A stretch of 35,449 nt of DNA from an uncultured Bacteroidales bacterium (GCA_910578275.1 CAJTPR010000006.1:1-35449), one strand, 5' to 3'. Counted from the first letter of the stretch, positions 23,860-33,110 are shown. Program-made: numbers and translations. The notes: generated by a model not told the origin, from the letters alone.

Positions 23860-24581
23860 TAGCCTTTATTCTTGCCGCCGGTCTGGGAACCCGGCTCAGG
23901 CCGCTTACCGACAACCGTCCCAAAGCCTTGGTGGAATATGAGGGCAGACCCTTGCTGGAACACCTGTTGGAGCGTCTGCGAGGTTACGGTTTCCGTGATT
24001 TCGTGATCAACCTGCATCATTTCCCGGATATGATACGGCGGTTCGCCATGGAATATGCCCGAAGGGAAGAGGTGAAAATCGCTTTTTCGGACGAAACGGG
24101 GCGGTTGCTCGATACGGGCGGCGCCTTGACGCACGCCTTGCCGCTTATCGGAAAGGAACAGACGGTATTGGTCCACAATGTCGATGTCCTGACAAATTCG
24201 GATGTCCGTCTTTTGGAAAGACGCATGCGGGAGACCGATGCCGATGCGGTGCTTTCGGTACGCCGTCGCGACACCTCGCGCTATCTGTATGCGGACGGGG
24301 AAGGCAGGCTCCGGGCTTGGAAGAATATCAAGAGCGGGCAATCCAAAGGCGAAGCCTTGCAAGAAGGGTTCACTCCCTTTGCATTCAGCGGCATCCATCT
24401 TTTGAAGACGGAATTGGTGTCGGAATGGGCGGAGATATACGGCACGGAAAATCCCTTTTCGGTAATCGACGCTTATTTGGATTCCGTCCATGTCAGGAAT
24501 ATCGTGTTATCCGAACAGACGGAGGGCTATTGGAAAGATATGGGCAAGATAGGCGATTTCCATGCGCCGATGCCGGTTTAG
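23856..24581 (+). CDS. murU: MurU-like sugar-1-phosphate nucleotidyltransferase
   Basis: A 241-residue cytoplasmic nucleotidyltransferase. The N-terminal AFILAAGLGTRLRPLTDNRPKAL is the nucleotide-binding signature with the activating Arg and Lys. LDTGGALTHALP, VHNVDVLTNSDV (metal Asp) and FAFSGIHLL follow. Length and motifs fit MurU (MurNAc-1-phosphate uridylyltransferase), which needs a partner kinase, AmgK, not found in this window. The 4-base overlap with namZ strengthens a MurNAc recycling role over other sugar nucleotidyltransferases such as mannose-1-phosphate guanylyltransferases. The TAG stop overlaps the stop codon of the convergent MATE gene. Confidence 0.7.
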   Translation: MIAFILAAGLGTRLRPLTDNRPKALVEYEGRPLLEHLLERLRGYGFRDFVINLHHFPDMIRRFAMEYARREEVKIAFSDETGRLLDTGGALTHALPLIGKEQTVLVHNVDVLTNSDVRLLERRMRETDADAVLSVRRRDTSRYLYADGEGRLRAWKNIKSGQSKGEALQEGFTPFAFSGIHLLKTELVSEWAEIYGTENPFSVIDAYLDSVHVRNIVLSEQTEGYWKDMGKIGDFHAPMPV

Positions 24582-25939
24582 AATTGCCGGATTCGTTGTT
24601 TGCCTGATTTCCGTTGCCAGACGATATATATCACCGAAAACAGCAACAATCCTGCCGTGTAGGCTATTTCCGCGCCGAAGGCGACCTCTACGGAACATTG
24701 CCCGATATAGATGACGAGCCAGCCGTAGAGGAAATAAACCACCATGTTTATCAGTTCTATGAAGAATCCGGCTTTCGTGTTTCCCCGTCCCAGGATCGTG
24801 TTGAAGACAATCTGGGCGAACACCATGATGTAGGTGGCGGTGACGGCCACCATGCAAGGCGAGAGGGATTCGAGCGCCAATTGCGGGTCGTTGGTGAAAA
24901 TGCCGAGCACGGATACCTTGAAAGGCAGGTAGGCCAGCACGATGACGCTCACGAAAAGCAAGGCCAGCACACAGGCTTTCTTCACCAAGACGGGGATTTC
25001 CCCGGCGCGGTTCTTTCCGCAAAGCCAGGAGGTGAGCGTGGCTGTGGTGGAACTGAAGCCCCAGACAGGTAGCAGGAAAAGCACGTACATGCTGCGGGTG
25101 ATGTTCGAAACGGCCAGCGCGCGTTGCCCCAGGCTTTCTATGAAGATGAAAAACAGGAAGTAGTTGGCAAACGACAGGAAATATTGGATCATGACCGGGT
25201 AGGATACCCCGATGAGGTTCCCTATCAGGCTCGCCTTGAATGGAAAACGTCCGAAAGGCCGGTAGATTTCCTTGTACCGCGACCAGGCGGTAAGTAGCAG
25301 ATAGCAGGAAAGCCCCACCGCTTCGGCGATGACCGAGGCCAATGCCGCGCCGCGCATGCCCATCTCGGGCAGGCCCGCTTTACCGAACACCAGGCCGTAG
25401 TCCAAGGCCACGTTCACGGCTCCCATGATGATGGTGGCTATCGAGATGCTCCTGGTGCGGGCGATGCCCACGTAAAAGGCGTTGAAGGCGGCAATGGAAA
25501 AGGCGAACGGGACGCCGTAGATGCGGATTTCCATGTAACCGGTCACCGCCTGCAGGATTTCAGGCGTCCTGACCAGGAACGGAAGCAGCCGGCCGCCCCA
25601 TAGCTGGAAGGCCGTCCAGCAGCCGGCGGCGCAAAAGAGCGTGAACCAGAGCGTGTGTTGGAAAATATGCCCGACTTGGTGATTCTTTCCTTGTCCCACG
25701 CGGCGGGCCATGACGATTTGCGCGCCCACGCCGAACCCGAACACCACCATGACCAACACTTGATAGAATACCGAGGCCAAGGCCGCCGCGCCCAATTCCA
25801 CTTCGCCGAGGTTGCCCAGGAATATGGTATCGGCCAGCGCGATCACGTTTTGCGCCAGCGTGCTCAAGATGATGGGAAAAGCGATACCGAGGATACGTTT
25901 GAAAGTGATGGCCTCGTTTTGCGGCAAGGTCGAAGTCAT
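24578..25939 (-). CDS. MATE family efflux transporter
   Basis: A 453-residue inner-membrane exporter with about 12 helices in two related halves. Family features include FPIILSTLAQNVIALADTIFLG near the N-terminus, VFGFGVGAQIVMARRVGQG (residues ~72-90), and the second-half repeat WGFSSTTATLTSWLCGKN. MATE pumps export drugs or metabolites driven by Na+ or H+; the substrate is not readable. The -7 box at 25945-25952 lies only 5 bases from the ATG, suggesting a leaderless message. The 3' end is convergent with the murU-like gene, sharing three bases of the two stop codons. Confidence 0.92.
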   Translation of the reverse strand: MTSTLPQNEAITFKRILGIAFPIILSTLAQNVIALADTIFLGNLGEVELGAAALASVFYQVLVMVVFGFGVGAQIVMARRVGQGKNHQVGHIFQHTLWFTLFCAAGCWTAFQLWGGRLLPFLVRTPEILQAVTGYMEIRIYGVPFAFSIAAFNAFYVGIARTRSISIATIIMGAVNVALDYGLVFGKAGLPEMGMRGAALASVIAEAVGLSCYLLLTAWSRYKEIYRPFGRFPFKASLIGNLIGVSYPVMIQYFLSFANYFLFFIFIESLGQRALAVSNITRSMYVLFLLPVWGFSSTTATLTSWLCGKNRAGEIPVLVKKACVLALLFVSVIVLAYLPFKVSVLGIFTNDPQLALESLSPCMVAVTATYIMVFAQIVFNTILGRGNTKAGFFIELINMVVYFLYGWLVIYIGQCSVEVAFGAEIAYTAGLLLFSVIYIVWQRKSGKQRIRQF

Positions 25940-25944
25940 GGGCG

Positions 25945-25952
25945 CAAAAGTA
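25945..25952 (-). promoter_or_regulatory. -7 box for the MATE gene, nearly leaderless
   Basis: The minus strand reads TACTTTTG then CGCCC then ATG. With transcription starting a few bases past the box, the message would begin at or next to the start codon. Confidence 0.6.
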
Positions 25953-25990
25953 CGGCGTTCAATCCAAAATAAGAAACAGAAAGGATTTTT

Positions 25991-27442
25991 TCAATGGCGT
26001 TTCCAGAAACTTGGGGTGAAAAGGACGAACACGCACAGGATTTCCAGACGTCCGACGAACATCAACAACGAACAAACCCATTTCGCCCCCGTGCTCATCG
26101 CGCTCCAGGAATAAGCCGGGCCGTAGGCGCCGATGCCGGGGCCGGTGTTGCTGATGGCCGAAAGGCTGCATGAGGCGGCTTCCGAGAACTCGAGGCCGAA
26201 GAACATCAGGCAAAGCCAGCCGGCGAAGAACGTGAGCAGGTAGAGGAACGTGAACGTGATCAGGGCCATCTTGGCGGGTGTGGTCACCACTTGGCCGCTG
26301 ATACGGAGCGGAATCACGGCATTGGGGTGGAGCATCTTCTTGGTCTCGTTCTTGGCTATCTTCCACAACATGGCCACGCGGACCACCTTGAACCCTCCCG
26401 CGGAGGAGCCCGTGCATCCGCCGATGACCATCAGGAAAAGCAGGATGGGTTGCAACTTGGCCGCCCACAACATGTAATCGTGCGAGCAGAAGCCGGTGCT
26501 GGTGGAAAGGGAAATGGTCTGGAACGTCGAAAAACGGATGGCGGGTTCCCAGTCCAGGCCGTTGTCGTAATGCAGCGAGAGGGCGCAGACCAACGAGGCG
26601 GCGAGAAAGAAGAACGTGTACCATTTGAATTCGGTATCCTTGAAAATCCGTTTGAACTTTCCGCGCAGGGCGAAGAAATAGAGCAGGTTGTAGTTTACGC
26701 CGGCAAAGAACATGAACGCGATGAGCACGTATTCGATACGTGCCGAGGCGAAAAACTGCACGCTGTCCTGATGCGTGGAGAATCCCCCCGTTCCGATACA
26801 GGTAAAGGAGTGGTTTATGGCGTCGAAGACGTTCATGCCGCAAAAGTAGAGGGCCACGGCGCATCCGACGGTCAAGGCGAGATAGACCGCGAAAATCCAC
26901 TGGGCGGTATTGACGATGCGAGGCTGCAGCTTGCCTTGCAGCGGACCGGTGCTCTGGGCGGCGAACAGGCCGACATTGCCCATGCTGATGCCGGGCAGGA
27001 GGGCGATGGTGAACAAGATGATCCCCAGGCCGCCCACCCATTGGGTGAGGCTTCTCCAGAACAACAACGCGTGCGGGCAGGTATCGATGTTGTCCATGAT
27101 GCTCGTTCCGGTGGAAGTGAATCCCGATACGCTCTCGAAGAAAGCGTCCGTTATGCCGCTGGTGTAACGGCTGAGCAGATAGGGGAACATGCCGATGACC
27201 GAAAAGAGGATCCAGCTTGCCGAAATCACGACATAGCCGTCCTTGCGGCTCATCGACTGCTTCGATCCCTTTCCGAGGAACATGAACAGTCCGCCTGTTG
27301 TCGTGGCGATGACCACGGAGGCAAGGAAAGCCATCGTGTCGTCTTCGGCATAGCAGAAGGCCATGACCGTGCAGCAAAGCAGGAAAAAGGCTTCCACGAA
27401 GGCCAGGCTGCCCAAGAAACGTAATATAAGTCTGGGATTCAC
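25991..27442 (-). CDS. trkH: Trk-type potassium uptake channel subunit TrkH
   Basis: A 483-residue membrane subunit of the Trk/Ktr superfamily. Four selectivity-filter-like repeats are visible: SGFTSTGTSIMD, FTCIGTGGFSTH, SLSTSTGFCSHD and SAISNTGPGIGAYG. The helices between are typical, and the C-terminus ends FTPSFWKRH. It takes up K+ under control of the TrkA regulator encoded just upstream (3-base gap, same strand), so both are made from one message. Length normal for the family. Confidence 0.94.
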   Translation of the reverse strand: MNPRLILRFLGSLAFVEAFFLLCCTVMAFCYAEDDTMAFLASVVIATTTGGLFMFLGKGSKQSMSRKDGYVVISASWILFSVIGMFPYLLSRYTSGITDAFFESVSGFTSTGTSIMDNIDTCPHALLFWRSLTQWVGGLGIILFTIALLPGISMGNVGLFAAQSTGPLQGKLQPRIVNTAQWIFAVYLALTVGCAVALYFCGMNVFDAINHSFTCIGTGGFSTHQDSVQFFASARIEYVLIAFMFFAGVNYNLLYFFALRGKFKRIFKDTEFKWYTFFFLAASLVCALSLHYDNGLDWEPAIRFSTFQTISLSTSTGFCSHDYMLWAAKLQPILLFLMVIGGCTGSSAGGFKVVRVAMLWKIAKNETKKMLHPNAVIPLRISGQVVTTPAKMALITFTFLYLLTFFAGWLCLMFFGLEFSEAASCSLSAISNTGPGIGAYGPAYSWSAMSTGAKWVCSLLMFVGRLEILCVFVLFTPSFWKRH

Positions 27443-27445
27443 GGC

Positions 27446-28786
27446 CTATTTGAAATATTTCTCCAGTTTCTTCACTTCCGTCCCGATGCAGAATACTACC
27501 GCGCTGTCGTCGCTTTCAAGACGGGTGGCTCCGCTGGCGAGGATGCCTTCCCCGTTTCGCACCAGGCCTCCGATGGTCGCCCCGGCGGGCAAGTCGAGGT
27601 CTTTGATTTCCTTGCCTGCGGCGCGCGACTTCTCGCCCACGATGAATTCCACCACGTCGGCGGAAGAAACGGTGAGGCACTTGAGGTTCGAGACGTCCGC
27701 GTCGAGCATCATCTGGTAGATGTGCCCCGCGGTGATGGTCTTCTTGTTGATGACGGTGCCGATGTCGAGGCTCTCGGCCATGCCCACGTAGTCCAGGTTC
27801 TCCACCATCGCCACCGTCTTGCGCACGCCCATGCGCTTGGCGGCCAGGCAGGCGAGGATATTGGTCTCGGCGCTGGCGGTAAGGGCCACGAAGGCTTGCG
27901 TGTTCTTGATGTCTTCGTCCACCAAGAGGCGCATGTCGCGGCCGTCGCCGTGGATGACCATTACCCGGTCGTGCACGACGGAGGTGAGTTGCTTGGCGCG
28001 CTCCTCGTCCTGTTCGATGATCTTGATGTTCATGTAGTCGGGAATGAGCAGGGTGGCCTGCACGGCCGTTTTCCCGCCTCCGATGATCGTGATGTTCTTG
28101 ACGTCTTCGTAACTTTCCTTGCCGCAAAGGCTCCGGATGAGCGGCAGGTGCTTTTTGGTGGTCATGAAATAGACCAGGTCGCCTTCGGTCATCATGTCGT
28201 TGCCGCGCGGAATCAGTGTCCGGTCCTTGCGTTTGATGGCCACCACGTGGAACGGAAGGCGTTCTTCGCCCAGGTCTTTCAGACGACGGTTGAGGATTTG
28301 CGCCGACGAGCGCACTTTCACGCCGATGAGTTCCAAGGCTCCGTCGTGAAATTCCCAGGACTGGCGCACCCAGCTCATCTTCATCGAGGCGGCTATCTCG
28401 TGCGCCGCCAGGCGTTCGGGATAAATCAGCGAATCGATGCCCATTTCCTGGAAATAACGCTGGTATTTGGGATCGAGGTATTCGGAGTTGTTGATTCGCG
28501 CCACGGTCTTTTTCGCTCCGAGGCTGTGCGACAGCATGCAGATGGCCAGGTTACGGCTTTCGTCGGAGGTCACGGCGATGACCAGGTCGGCCGAACCCAC
28601 GCCGGCTTCCTTGAGGCCGTGGATGGACGTGGCCGAAATGTTGATCGTGAGCAAATCCAGACGGCTGGCCGGTTCTTCCAGCCTGGCCGGATCCTGGTCG
28701 ATCAGGATAATGTCGTGTTTTTCTTTCGACAGCAGGTTCGCCAAGTGGGTTCCTACCGCACCCGCCCCGGCAATGACAATCTTCAT
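27446..28786 (-). CDS. trkA: Trk potassium uptake regulator TrkA
   Basis: A 446-residue cytoplasmic regulator that binds NAD(H) and gates TrkH. Two RCK halves are present. The first Rossmann motif is IAGAGAVGTHLA (residues 5-16) with the acidic residue in ILIDQD; the second is IIGGGKTAVQ near residue 230. Each half is followed by a TrkA-C-like domain. The frame is open for another 1028 codons upstream, but that part is antisense to mfd. The ATG at 28786 gives the correct N-terminus and family length. A -7 box at 28831-28838 and a leader hairpin lie upstream. Confidence 0.95.
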   Translation of the reverse strand: MKIVIAGAGAVGTHLANLLSKEKHDIILIDQDPARLEEPASRLDLLTINISATSIHGLKEAGVGSADLVIAVTSDESRNLAICMLSHSLGAKKTVARINNSEYLDPKYQRYFQEMGIDSLIYPERLAAHEIAASMKMSWVRQSWEFHDGALELIGVKVRSSAQILNRRLKDLGEERLPFHVVAIKRKDRTLIPRGNDMMTEGDLVYFMTTKKHLPLIRSLCGKESYEDVKNITIIGGGKTAVQATLLIPDYMNIKIIEQDEERAKQLTSVVHDRVMVIHGDGRDMRLLVDEDIKNTQAFVALTASAETNILACLAAKRMGVRKTVAMVENLDYVGMAESLDIGTVINKKTITAGHIYQMMLDADVSNLKCLTVSSADVVEFIVGEKSRAAGKEIKDLDLPAGATIGGLVRNGEGILASGATRLESDDSAVVFCIGTEVKKLEKYFK

Positions 28787-28801
28787 TGTAAAAACTTTCG
28801 A

Positions 28802-28821
28802 CCCGATGGCGGACCATCGGG
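28802..28821 (-). other. Leader hairpin of trkA-trkH
   Basis: CCCGATGG and CCATCGGG form a perfect 8-bp stem with a 4-base loop, between the predicted start of transcription (~28825) and the trkA ATG at 28786. There is no T-run directly after the stem. It could affect translation or message stability; no named riboswitch is recognised. Confidence 0.5.
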
Positions 28822-28830
28822 AAAAACCTG

Positions 28831-28838
28831 CAAATTTA
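28831..28838 (-). promoter_or_regulatory. -7 box for trkA-trkH
   Basis: The minus strand reads TAAATTTG (TAnnTTTG consensus), with a TTTC 20 bases upstream as a possible -33 element. It is 45 bases from the trkA ATG. Confidence 0.55.
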
Positions 28839-29065
28839 TGGATTTTCGTAGATTTGGGAAACGGGCGTCCTTGAAACGGTTTTCGGCGACGTGGCGATGG
28901 CCGGTCCGCGTCGCTTCCCGTCGGGCCGCCGCAAACCTTGTCCCCATCCGTAAGATGACCCGGTCGGGTCTGGTAGCATTCACTATGGCAAATGGTTCCG
29001 GAGAAAAAGAGGCTGGCATTTTCGTCCGAGGAGCCTGCGAATGAAAAGCGGTGGTGAATTTTCCG

Positions 29066-29073
29066 TATCTTCG
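29066..29073 (+). promoter_or_regulatory. -7-like box for mfd
   Basis: TATCTTCG resembles TAnnTTTG with one change, followed by GCGCGCC. It lies 22 bases before the GTG at 29096, and downstream of the earliest in-frame GTG (29051), which helps to choose the later start. Confidence 0.45.
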
Positions 29074-29095
29074 CGCGCCTAAAAACAATTCGGAC

Positions 29096-32000
29096 GTGCA
29101 GAAAGAGGACTTGCTCGGCCTTTATGCCAAGGATGAACGTTTGATCAAGGCCAAGGAGGCCTTGGAGCGGGACGGTTCGTGCGCCCTCACCGGCCTTGCC
29201 GGCTCGGCGCGCGCGGTGGTTTGCCTGGCGTTTTCGCAAGATTTCCCTGGAAACCAGCTCTTTGTCCTTCGCGACCGGGAGCAGGCCGCCTATTTCTGTA
29301 ACGACCTGGAAAGGCTTTCGGGCGAGGAACCCGGTCACGGTCCGAACAAGAAAACGCTGTTCTTTCCCGCTTCCTGCCGTCATCCTTACGATTATGAGAA
29401 CGTGGACAACGCCAACGTCCTTTCGCGCACCGAAGTGCTGGAACGCTTGCGCGGCACTCCGCAAGGGCTTCGGATAGTCACTTATCCGGAGGCTTTGTCC
29501 GAAAAGGTGATAGACGACAAGCAGTTGGCATCCAATACGGTAGATATACATGTGGGCGAGAAGGTCTCGCAGGATTTCCTGGTCGAGTTTCTCGACAGAT
29601 ACCATTTCCGCCTCGTGGATTTCGTGGCCGAGCCGGGAGAATTCGCGTTGCGGGGCGGCATTCTGGACGTTTTTTCCTTTTCGGGCGATTTGCCTTTCCG
29701 GATCGAGTTCGACGATGAAAGCGTCGTTTCCATACGTTCCTTCGAGGTGGGAAGCCAACTGTCGGTGGAACGTCTGCGGCAAGCCAGCCTGGTTCCCGAC
29801 ATAGGCCGTTGCGTGAGCGTAAGGCAGCGTGTTTCCTTCTTCTCGTATTTCTCCGACCAGGCCCGCCTGTGGGTGGAAGACGTTTCCTGGTGCCTGCAAT
29901 GTCTCGATTCGGCCTTGGCCAAGGCGGCCGATACGTATGAGAAGATGGACAAGACCGTTCCGCGCGCCCGTCCCGAGGAATTGTATTGCGGTGCCAAAGA
30001 GATAGAGACGTTCATGCGGAGGCATCCCTTGGTGGAAATCGGCGCCGGCGTCAAGTTCGCCAAGGCCGGCGTCGATTTCTCGATGGAACCCCAGCCGGTA
30101 TTCAACAAGAAATTCGACCTTTTGGCGGAATATATCCTGGATGGTTCCGATTACGGTTATTCCTATCTGATCCTTTCGGAAAACGAAAAGCAGTTCCAGC
30201 GGCTCGACCGCGTTTTTTTCGAACTCTCCAAGCCCGATCGTCCCATACGGTACACGCCGTTGCCGCTTTCCCTGCACGAGGGTTTCGTGGACAAGGCGCT
30301 GAAACTGGCCTGTTTCACCGACCATCAGATATTTGAACGCTACCACCGTTTCAGCGTCCAGCCGCGCCGTGGCGACAGCCAGGCGCTGTCGCTCAAGGAA
30401 TTGTATGCCCTCAAGCCGGGCGATTACATCATACATGTCGATCACGGCGTGGGGCGTTTCGCCGGCTTGCAGAAAGTGACGGTGAACGGGCGCGAGCAGG
30501 AATCCATCTGCATCGTCTACAAGGACAACGACATGATCCGTCTCAGCATCCACGGCTTGCACAAGATAACCCGTTACAGTGGCAAGGAAGGCGTGGAACC
30601 TGTGCTCAACCGCATAGGCAGCAATGCCTGGACGGTCCAGAAGAACAAGGCCAAGCAGAAGGTCAAGGACATGGCCCGCGAACTTATCGACCTCTATGCC
30701 CGGCGCAAGGAAAGCAAAGGCTTCGCCTTTTCGGCCGATTCCTACTTGCAGCACGAACTGGAGTCGTCTTTTTTCTATGAAGACACGCCCGACCAGCTCA
30801 AGGCCTCCAACGAAGTGAAACGCGACATGGAGGCGCCCCAGCCCATGGACAGGCTGGTATGCGGCGACGTGGGGTTCGGAAAGACCGAAGTGGCGGTACG
30901 TGCGGCATTCAAGGCGGTTTGCGACGGCAAGCAGGTGGCGGTCTTGGTTCCTACCACCATCCTGGCCTACCAGCACTACAAGACATTCAGCGAAAGGTTG
31001 GAGAACTTTCCCTGCAGGGTAGAATACATCAACCGTTTCCGGACGGGAAAAATACAGAAGCAGGTGCTCAAGGACGTGGAGGCAGGCAAGGTGGATATTT
31101 TGGTAGGAACGCATCGTTTGCTTGGCAAGGACGTGAGATTCAAGGATCTGGGTTTGCTTGTCATCGACGAGGAACAGAAGTTCGGTGTGGCGATGAAAGA
31201 AAAGCTCAAGACGTTGAAGGTGAACGTGGACACGCTCACGCTTACCGCCACGCCCATACCGCGCACCTTGCAGTTTTCGCTCATGGGCGCGCGCGACCTT
31301 TCCATCATACAGACCCCGCCGCCCAACCGCTATCCCGTGGCCACCGAGATCATGCCGTTTTCGGAAGAACGTATACGGGACGCCATTGAATACGAACTTT
31401 CGCGTCGTGGCCAGGTGTATTTCGTGCACGACAGGGTACAGAACATCATGGAAGTGGCCGGAATGGTGCAAAGGCTGGTTCCGGACGCGCATATCGCCGT
31501 GGGGCACGGGCAGATGGATGGGGAGAAGCTGGAAGAAATCATGTTGGGCTTCATGGAAGGCGCTTGCGACATCCTGGTTTGCACCAAGATCGTGGAAAAC
31601 GGCCTCGACGTGCCCAACGCCAACACCATCATCGTCAATGACGCCCACCGCTACGGATTGAGCGAGCTTCATCAGCTCAGGGGCAGGGTGGGGCGTTCCA
31701 ACAAAAAGGCTTTCTGCTATCTGGTGGCTCCGCCTCCGCATCTGCTCACGCCGGAAGCCAAGCGGCGCTTGCGTGCCATCGAGGAATTTTCGGACATCGG
31801 CAGCGGATTCCAGGTAGCCATGCGCGACCTGGACATCCGGGGCGCGGGAAATATCCTCGGCGGCGAGCAAAGCGGTTTCATTTCCGAGATAGGCATCGAG
31901 ATGTATCAGCGTATCCTTGACGAGGCCATTGGCGAACTACGTCGGGAACGGTCGGCTGCGGGCGAGGCCGTGCAGGATGCCTTCGCCCCCAAGGAAGATG

Positions 32001-32467
32001 CGGAGGAAGCCTTTGTCGCGCCCGACTGCCAGATAGAGACCGACCTCGAGATCCTTATTCCCGACCATTATGTCTCCAACATCACCGAGCGATTGAGCCT
32101 GTACAAGGAACTGGACAGCCTTTCGAGCGACAAGGAGCTGGATCGTTTCGCCGAATCGATGGCCGACCGTTTCGGTCCGTTGCCGGAACCTACGCGCGAC
32201 CTGGTGCGAACCATCGCATTGCGGCGGGAAGCCCGGAAGTTGGGATTCGACAAGGTGATGTTGAGGCAGGGACGCATGACGGTGGTTTTCGCCGCCTCCG
32301 ACGATTCGGCCTATTATCATTCCCCGGTGTTCGAAAAGATATTGTCTTACGTGCAGGACAACCCCTCCCGCTGTCATTTGCAGGAAATGAAATCCAGGCT
32401 GTGCATCGTCTTCGACGGAGTGCAAGGCGTGCAGGCCGCCGTGGAACGTTGCCTTCAGATGCAATGA
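29096..32467 (+). CDS. mfd: Transcription-repair coupling factor Mfd
   Basis: An 1123-residue DNA translocase that removes RNA polymerase stalled at lesions and recruits UvrA. The order is as in the family. A UvrB-like N-terminal module comes first. The CarD-like RNA polymerase-binding domain follows (LKPGDYIIHVDHGVGRFAGLQ, then MIRLSIHGLHKI). Then comes a superfamily 2 motor with GDVGFGKTEVA (Walker A), VIDEEQKFGV (motif II), TATPIPRTLQ, and HGQMDGEKLEE...NGLDVPNANTII. HQLRGRVGRSNKKAFCYL and the C-terminal UvrA-masking domain end it. The frame opens with GTG at 29051, but the -7-like box falls inside that extension. GTG 29096 (QKEDLLGLYAKD) matches the usual family start. Monocistronic; convergent with the next gene, 13 bases apart. 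Confidence 0.95.
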   Translation: MQKEDLLGLYAKDERLIKAKEALERDGSCALTGLAGSARAVVCLAFSQDFPGNQLFVLRDREQAAYFCNDLERLSGEEPGHGPNKKTLFFPASCRHPYDYENVDNANVLSRTEVLERLRGTPQGLRIVTYPEALSEKVIDDKQLASNTVDIHVGEKVSQDFLVEFLDRYHFRLVDFVAEPGEFALRGGILDVFSFSGDLPFRIEFDDESVVSIRSFEVGSQLSVERLRQASLVPDIGRCVSVRQRVSFFSYFSDQARLWVEDVSWCLQCLDSALAKAADTYEKMDKTVPRARPEELYCGAKEIETFMRRHPLVEIGAGVKFAKAGVDFSMEPQPVFNKKFDLLAEYILDGSDYGYSYLILSENEKQFQRLDRVFFELSKPDRPIRYTPLPLSLHEGFVDKALKLACFTDHQIFERYHRFSVQPRRGDSQALSLKELYALKPGDYIIHVDHGVGRFAGLQKVTVNGREQESICIVYKDNDMIRLSIHGLHKITRYSGKEGVEPVLNRIGSNAWTVQKNKAKQKVKDMARELIDLYARRKESKGFAFSADSYLQHELESSFFYEDTPDQLKASNEVKRDMEAPQPMDRLVCGDVGFGKTEVAVRAAFKAVCDGKQVAVLVPTTILAYQHYKTFSERLENFPCRVEYINRFRTGKIQKQVLKDVEAGKVDILVGTHRLLGKDVRFKDLGLLVIDEEQKFGVAMKEKLKTLKVNVDTLTLTATPIPRTLQFSLMGARDLSIIQTPPPNRYPVATEIMPFSEERIRDAIEYELSRRGQVYFVHDRVQNIMEVAGMVQRLVPDAHIAVGHGQMDGEKLEEIMLGFMEGACDILVCTKIVENGLDVPNANTIIVNDAHRYGLSELHQLRGRVGRSNKKAFCYLVAPPPHLLTPEAKRRLRAIEEFSDIGSGFQVAMRDLDIRGAGNILGGEQSGFISEIGIEMYQRILDEAIGELRRERSAAGEAVQDAFAPKEDAEEAFVAPDCQIETDLEILIPDHYVSNITERLSLYKELDSLSSDKELDRFAESMADRFGPLPEPTRDLVRTIALRREARKLGFDKVMLRQGRMTVVFAASDDSAYYHSPVFEKILSYVQDNPSRCHLQEMKSRLCIVFDGVQGVQAAVERCLQMQ

Positions 32468-32480
32468 GGATAGCGGCCTG

Positions 32481-33104
32481 TCAATTGGCCACGGCGGAGA
32501 TGATTCCGAAGAGAATGCCCACGTGTATGCCGAACCCGATACCGTAGGCGGTCCATATACGTTTGCTTTTGAGTCGTTTGGCTTCTTTCCGGTAGGTGTG
32601 GAAATAGAGTTCGTCCTCAAGCATGTCCACGTCCGACAAGCCGAGGTTTTCGATGCGGGGCGGCGTGAGCGAGGCCGGAACGGCCACCGAAAGGCTGGCC
32701 ACGGGATTCACGATCGTGAAGAACAAGGTTCCGAAAGTGGAAGCTTTCCACATCTTGTAGTATTGCCGGCAATCGGTCTTGGCTTTCAGGCAAATGTCGG
32801 CCACGTACCGGAAATCGCCGGGAATGGCCATGACCAAGGGCGCGACGTGTCCCAGGACGCTGGCCGTGTCGGTGTACTGGTAACGATACAATATGTTGGA
32901 AGGGAGCGTGAACTTGCCCGTATGCATCGCGTCTTTTCCGTAAAGGTTCAATTTGAGTTCGGTTTCCTTGAGGAAATAGTTGGATTTCCTGGCAGGGTCG
33001 AACCTGAACGAGGCCGCGCGGGCGGAAAACGGATCTTGGGCCTTGGCGGTCATGCAGGCGCAAAGGATTCCCGCCAGGGCCAAAAACAAGCGTATTCTTT
33101 TCAT
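32481..33104 (-). CDS. Secreted protein of unknown function with a C-terminal membrane helix
   Basis: A 207-residue protein. The start at 33104 is set by a signal peptide (MKRIRLFLALAGILCACMTAKAQ) with its -7 box directly upstream; the longer open frame to 33440 is antisense to the next gene. The mature part has no domain I recognise. Visible features are a hydrophobic stretch near residues 125-145 (FGTLFFTIVNPVASLSVAV) and a C-terminal hydrophobic helix (WTAYGIGFGIHVGILFGIISAVAN). Leader and helix suggest an envelope protein. It ends 13 bases from mfd, convergent, with no terminator in between. Confidence 0.7.
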   Translation of the reverse strand: MKRIRLFLALAGILCACMTAKAQDPFSARAASFRFDPARKSNYFLKETELKLNLYGKDAMHTGKFTLPSNILYRYQYTDTASVLGHVAPLVMAIPGDFRYVADICLKAKTDCRQYYKMWKASTFGTLFFTIVNPVASLSVAVPASLTPPRIENLGLSDVDMLEDELYFHTYRKEAKRLKSKRIWTAYGIGFGIHVGILFGIISAVAN

Positions 33105-33110
33105 AGCCTG

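Larger units (their letters stand above)
28787..29095. other. Divergent control region between trkA and mfd
   Basis: About 309 bases. It contains the trkA leader hairpin and -7 box on the left and the mfd -7 box on the right. The middle (28870-29050) holds only short Arg-rich frames on both strands, with no recognisable protein. Confidence 0.6.

Noticed and set aside
29051..29095. Earlier GTG start for Mfd
   Set aside because: A -7-like box lies inside it and the family N-terminus fits GTG 29096. Kept only as an alternative.
28787..31870. A very long minus-strand open frame (1028 codons) continuous with trkA
   Set aside because: It is antisense to mfd, has no recognisable domain, and the real TrkA N-terminus (MKIVIAGAGAVG) begins at 28786. 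The openness follows from the codon bias of a GC-rich gene on the other strand.
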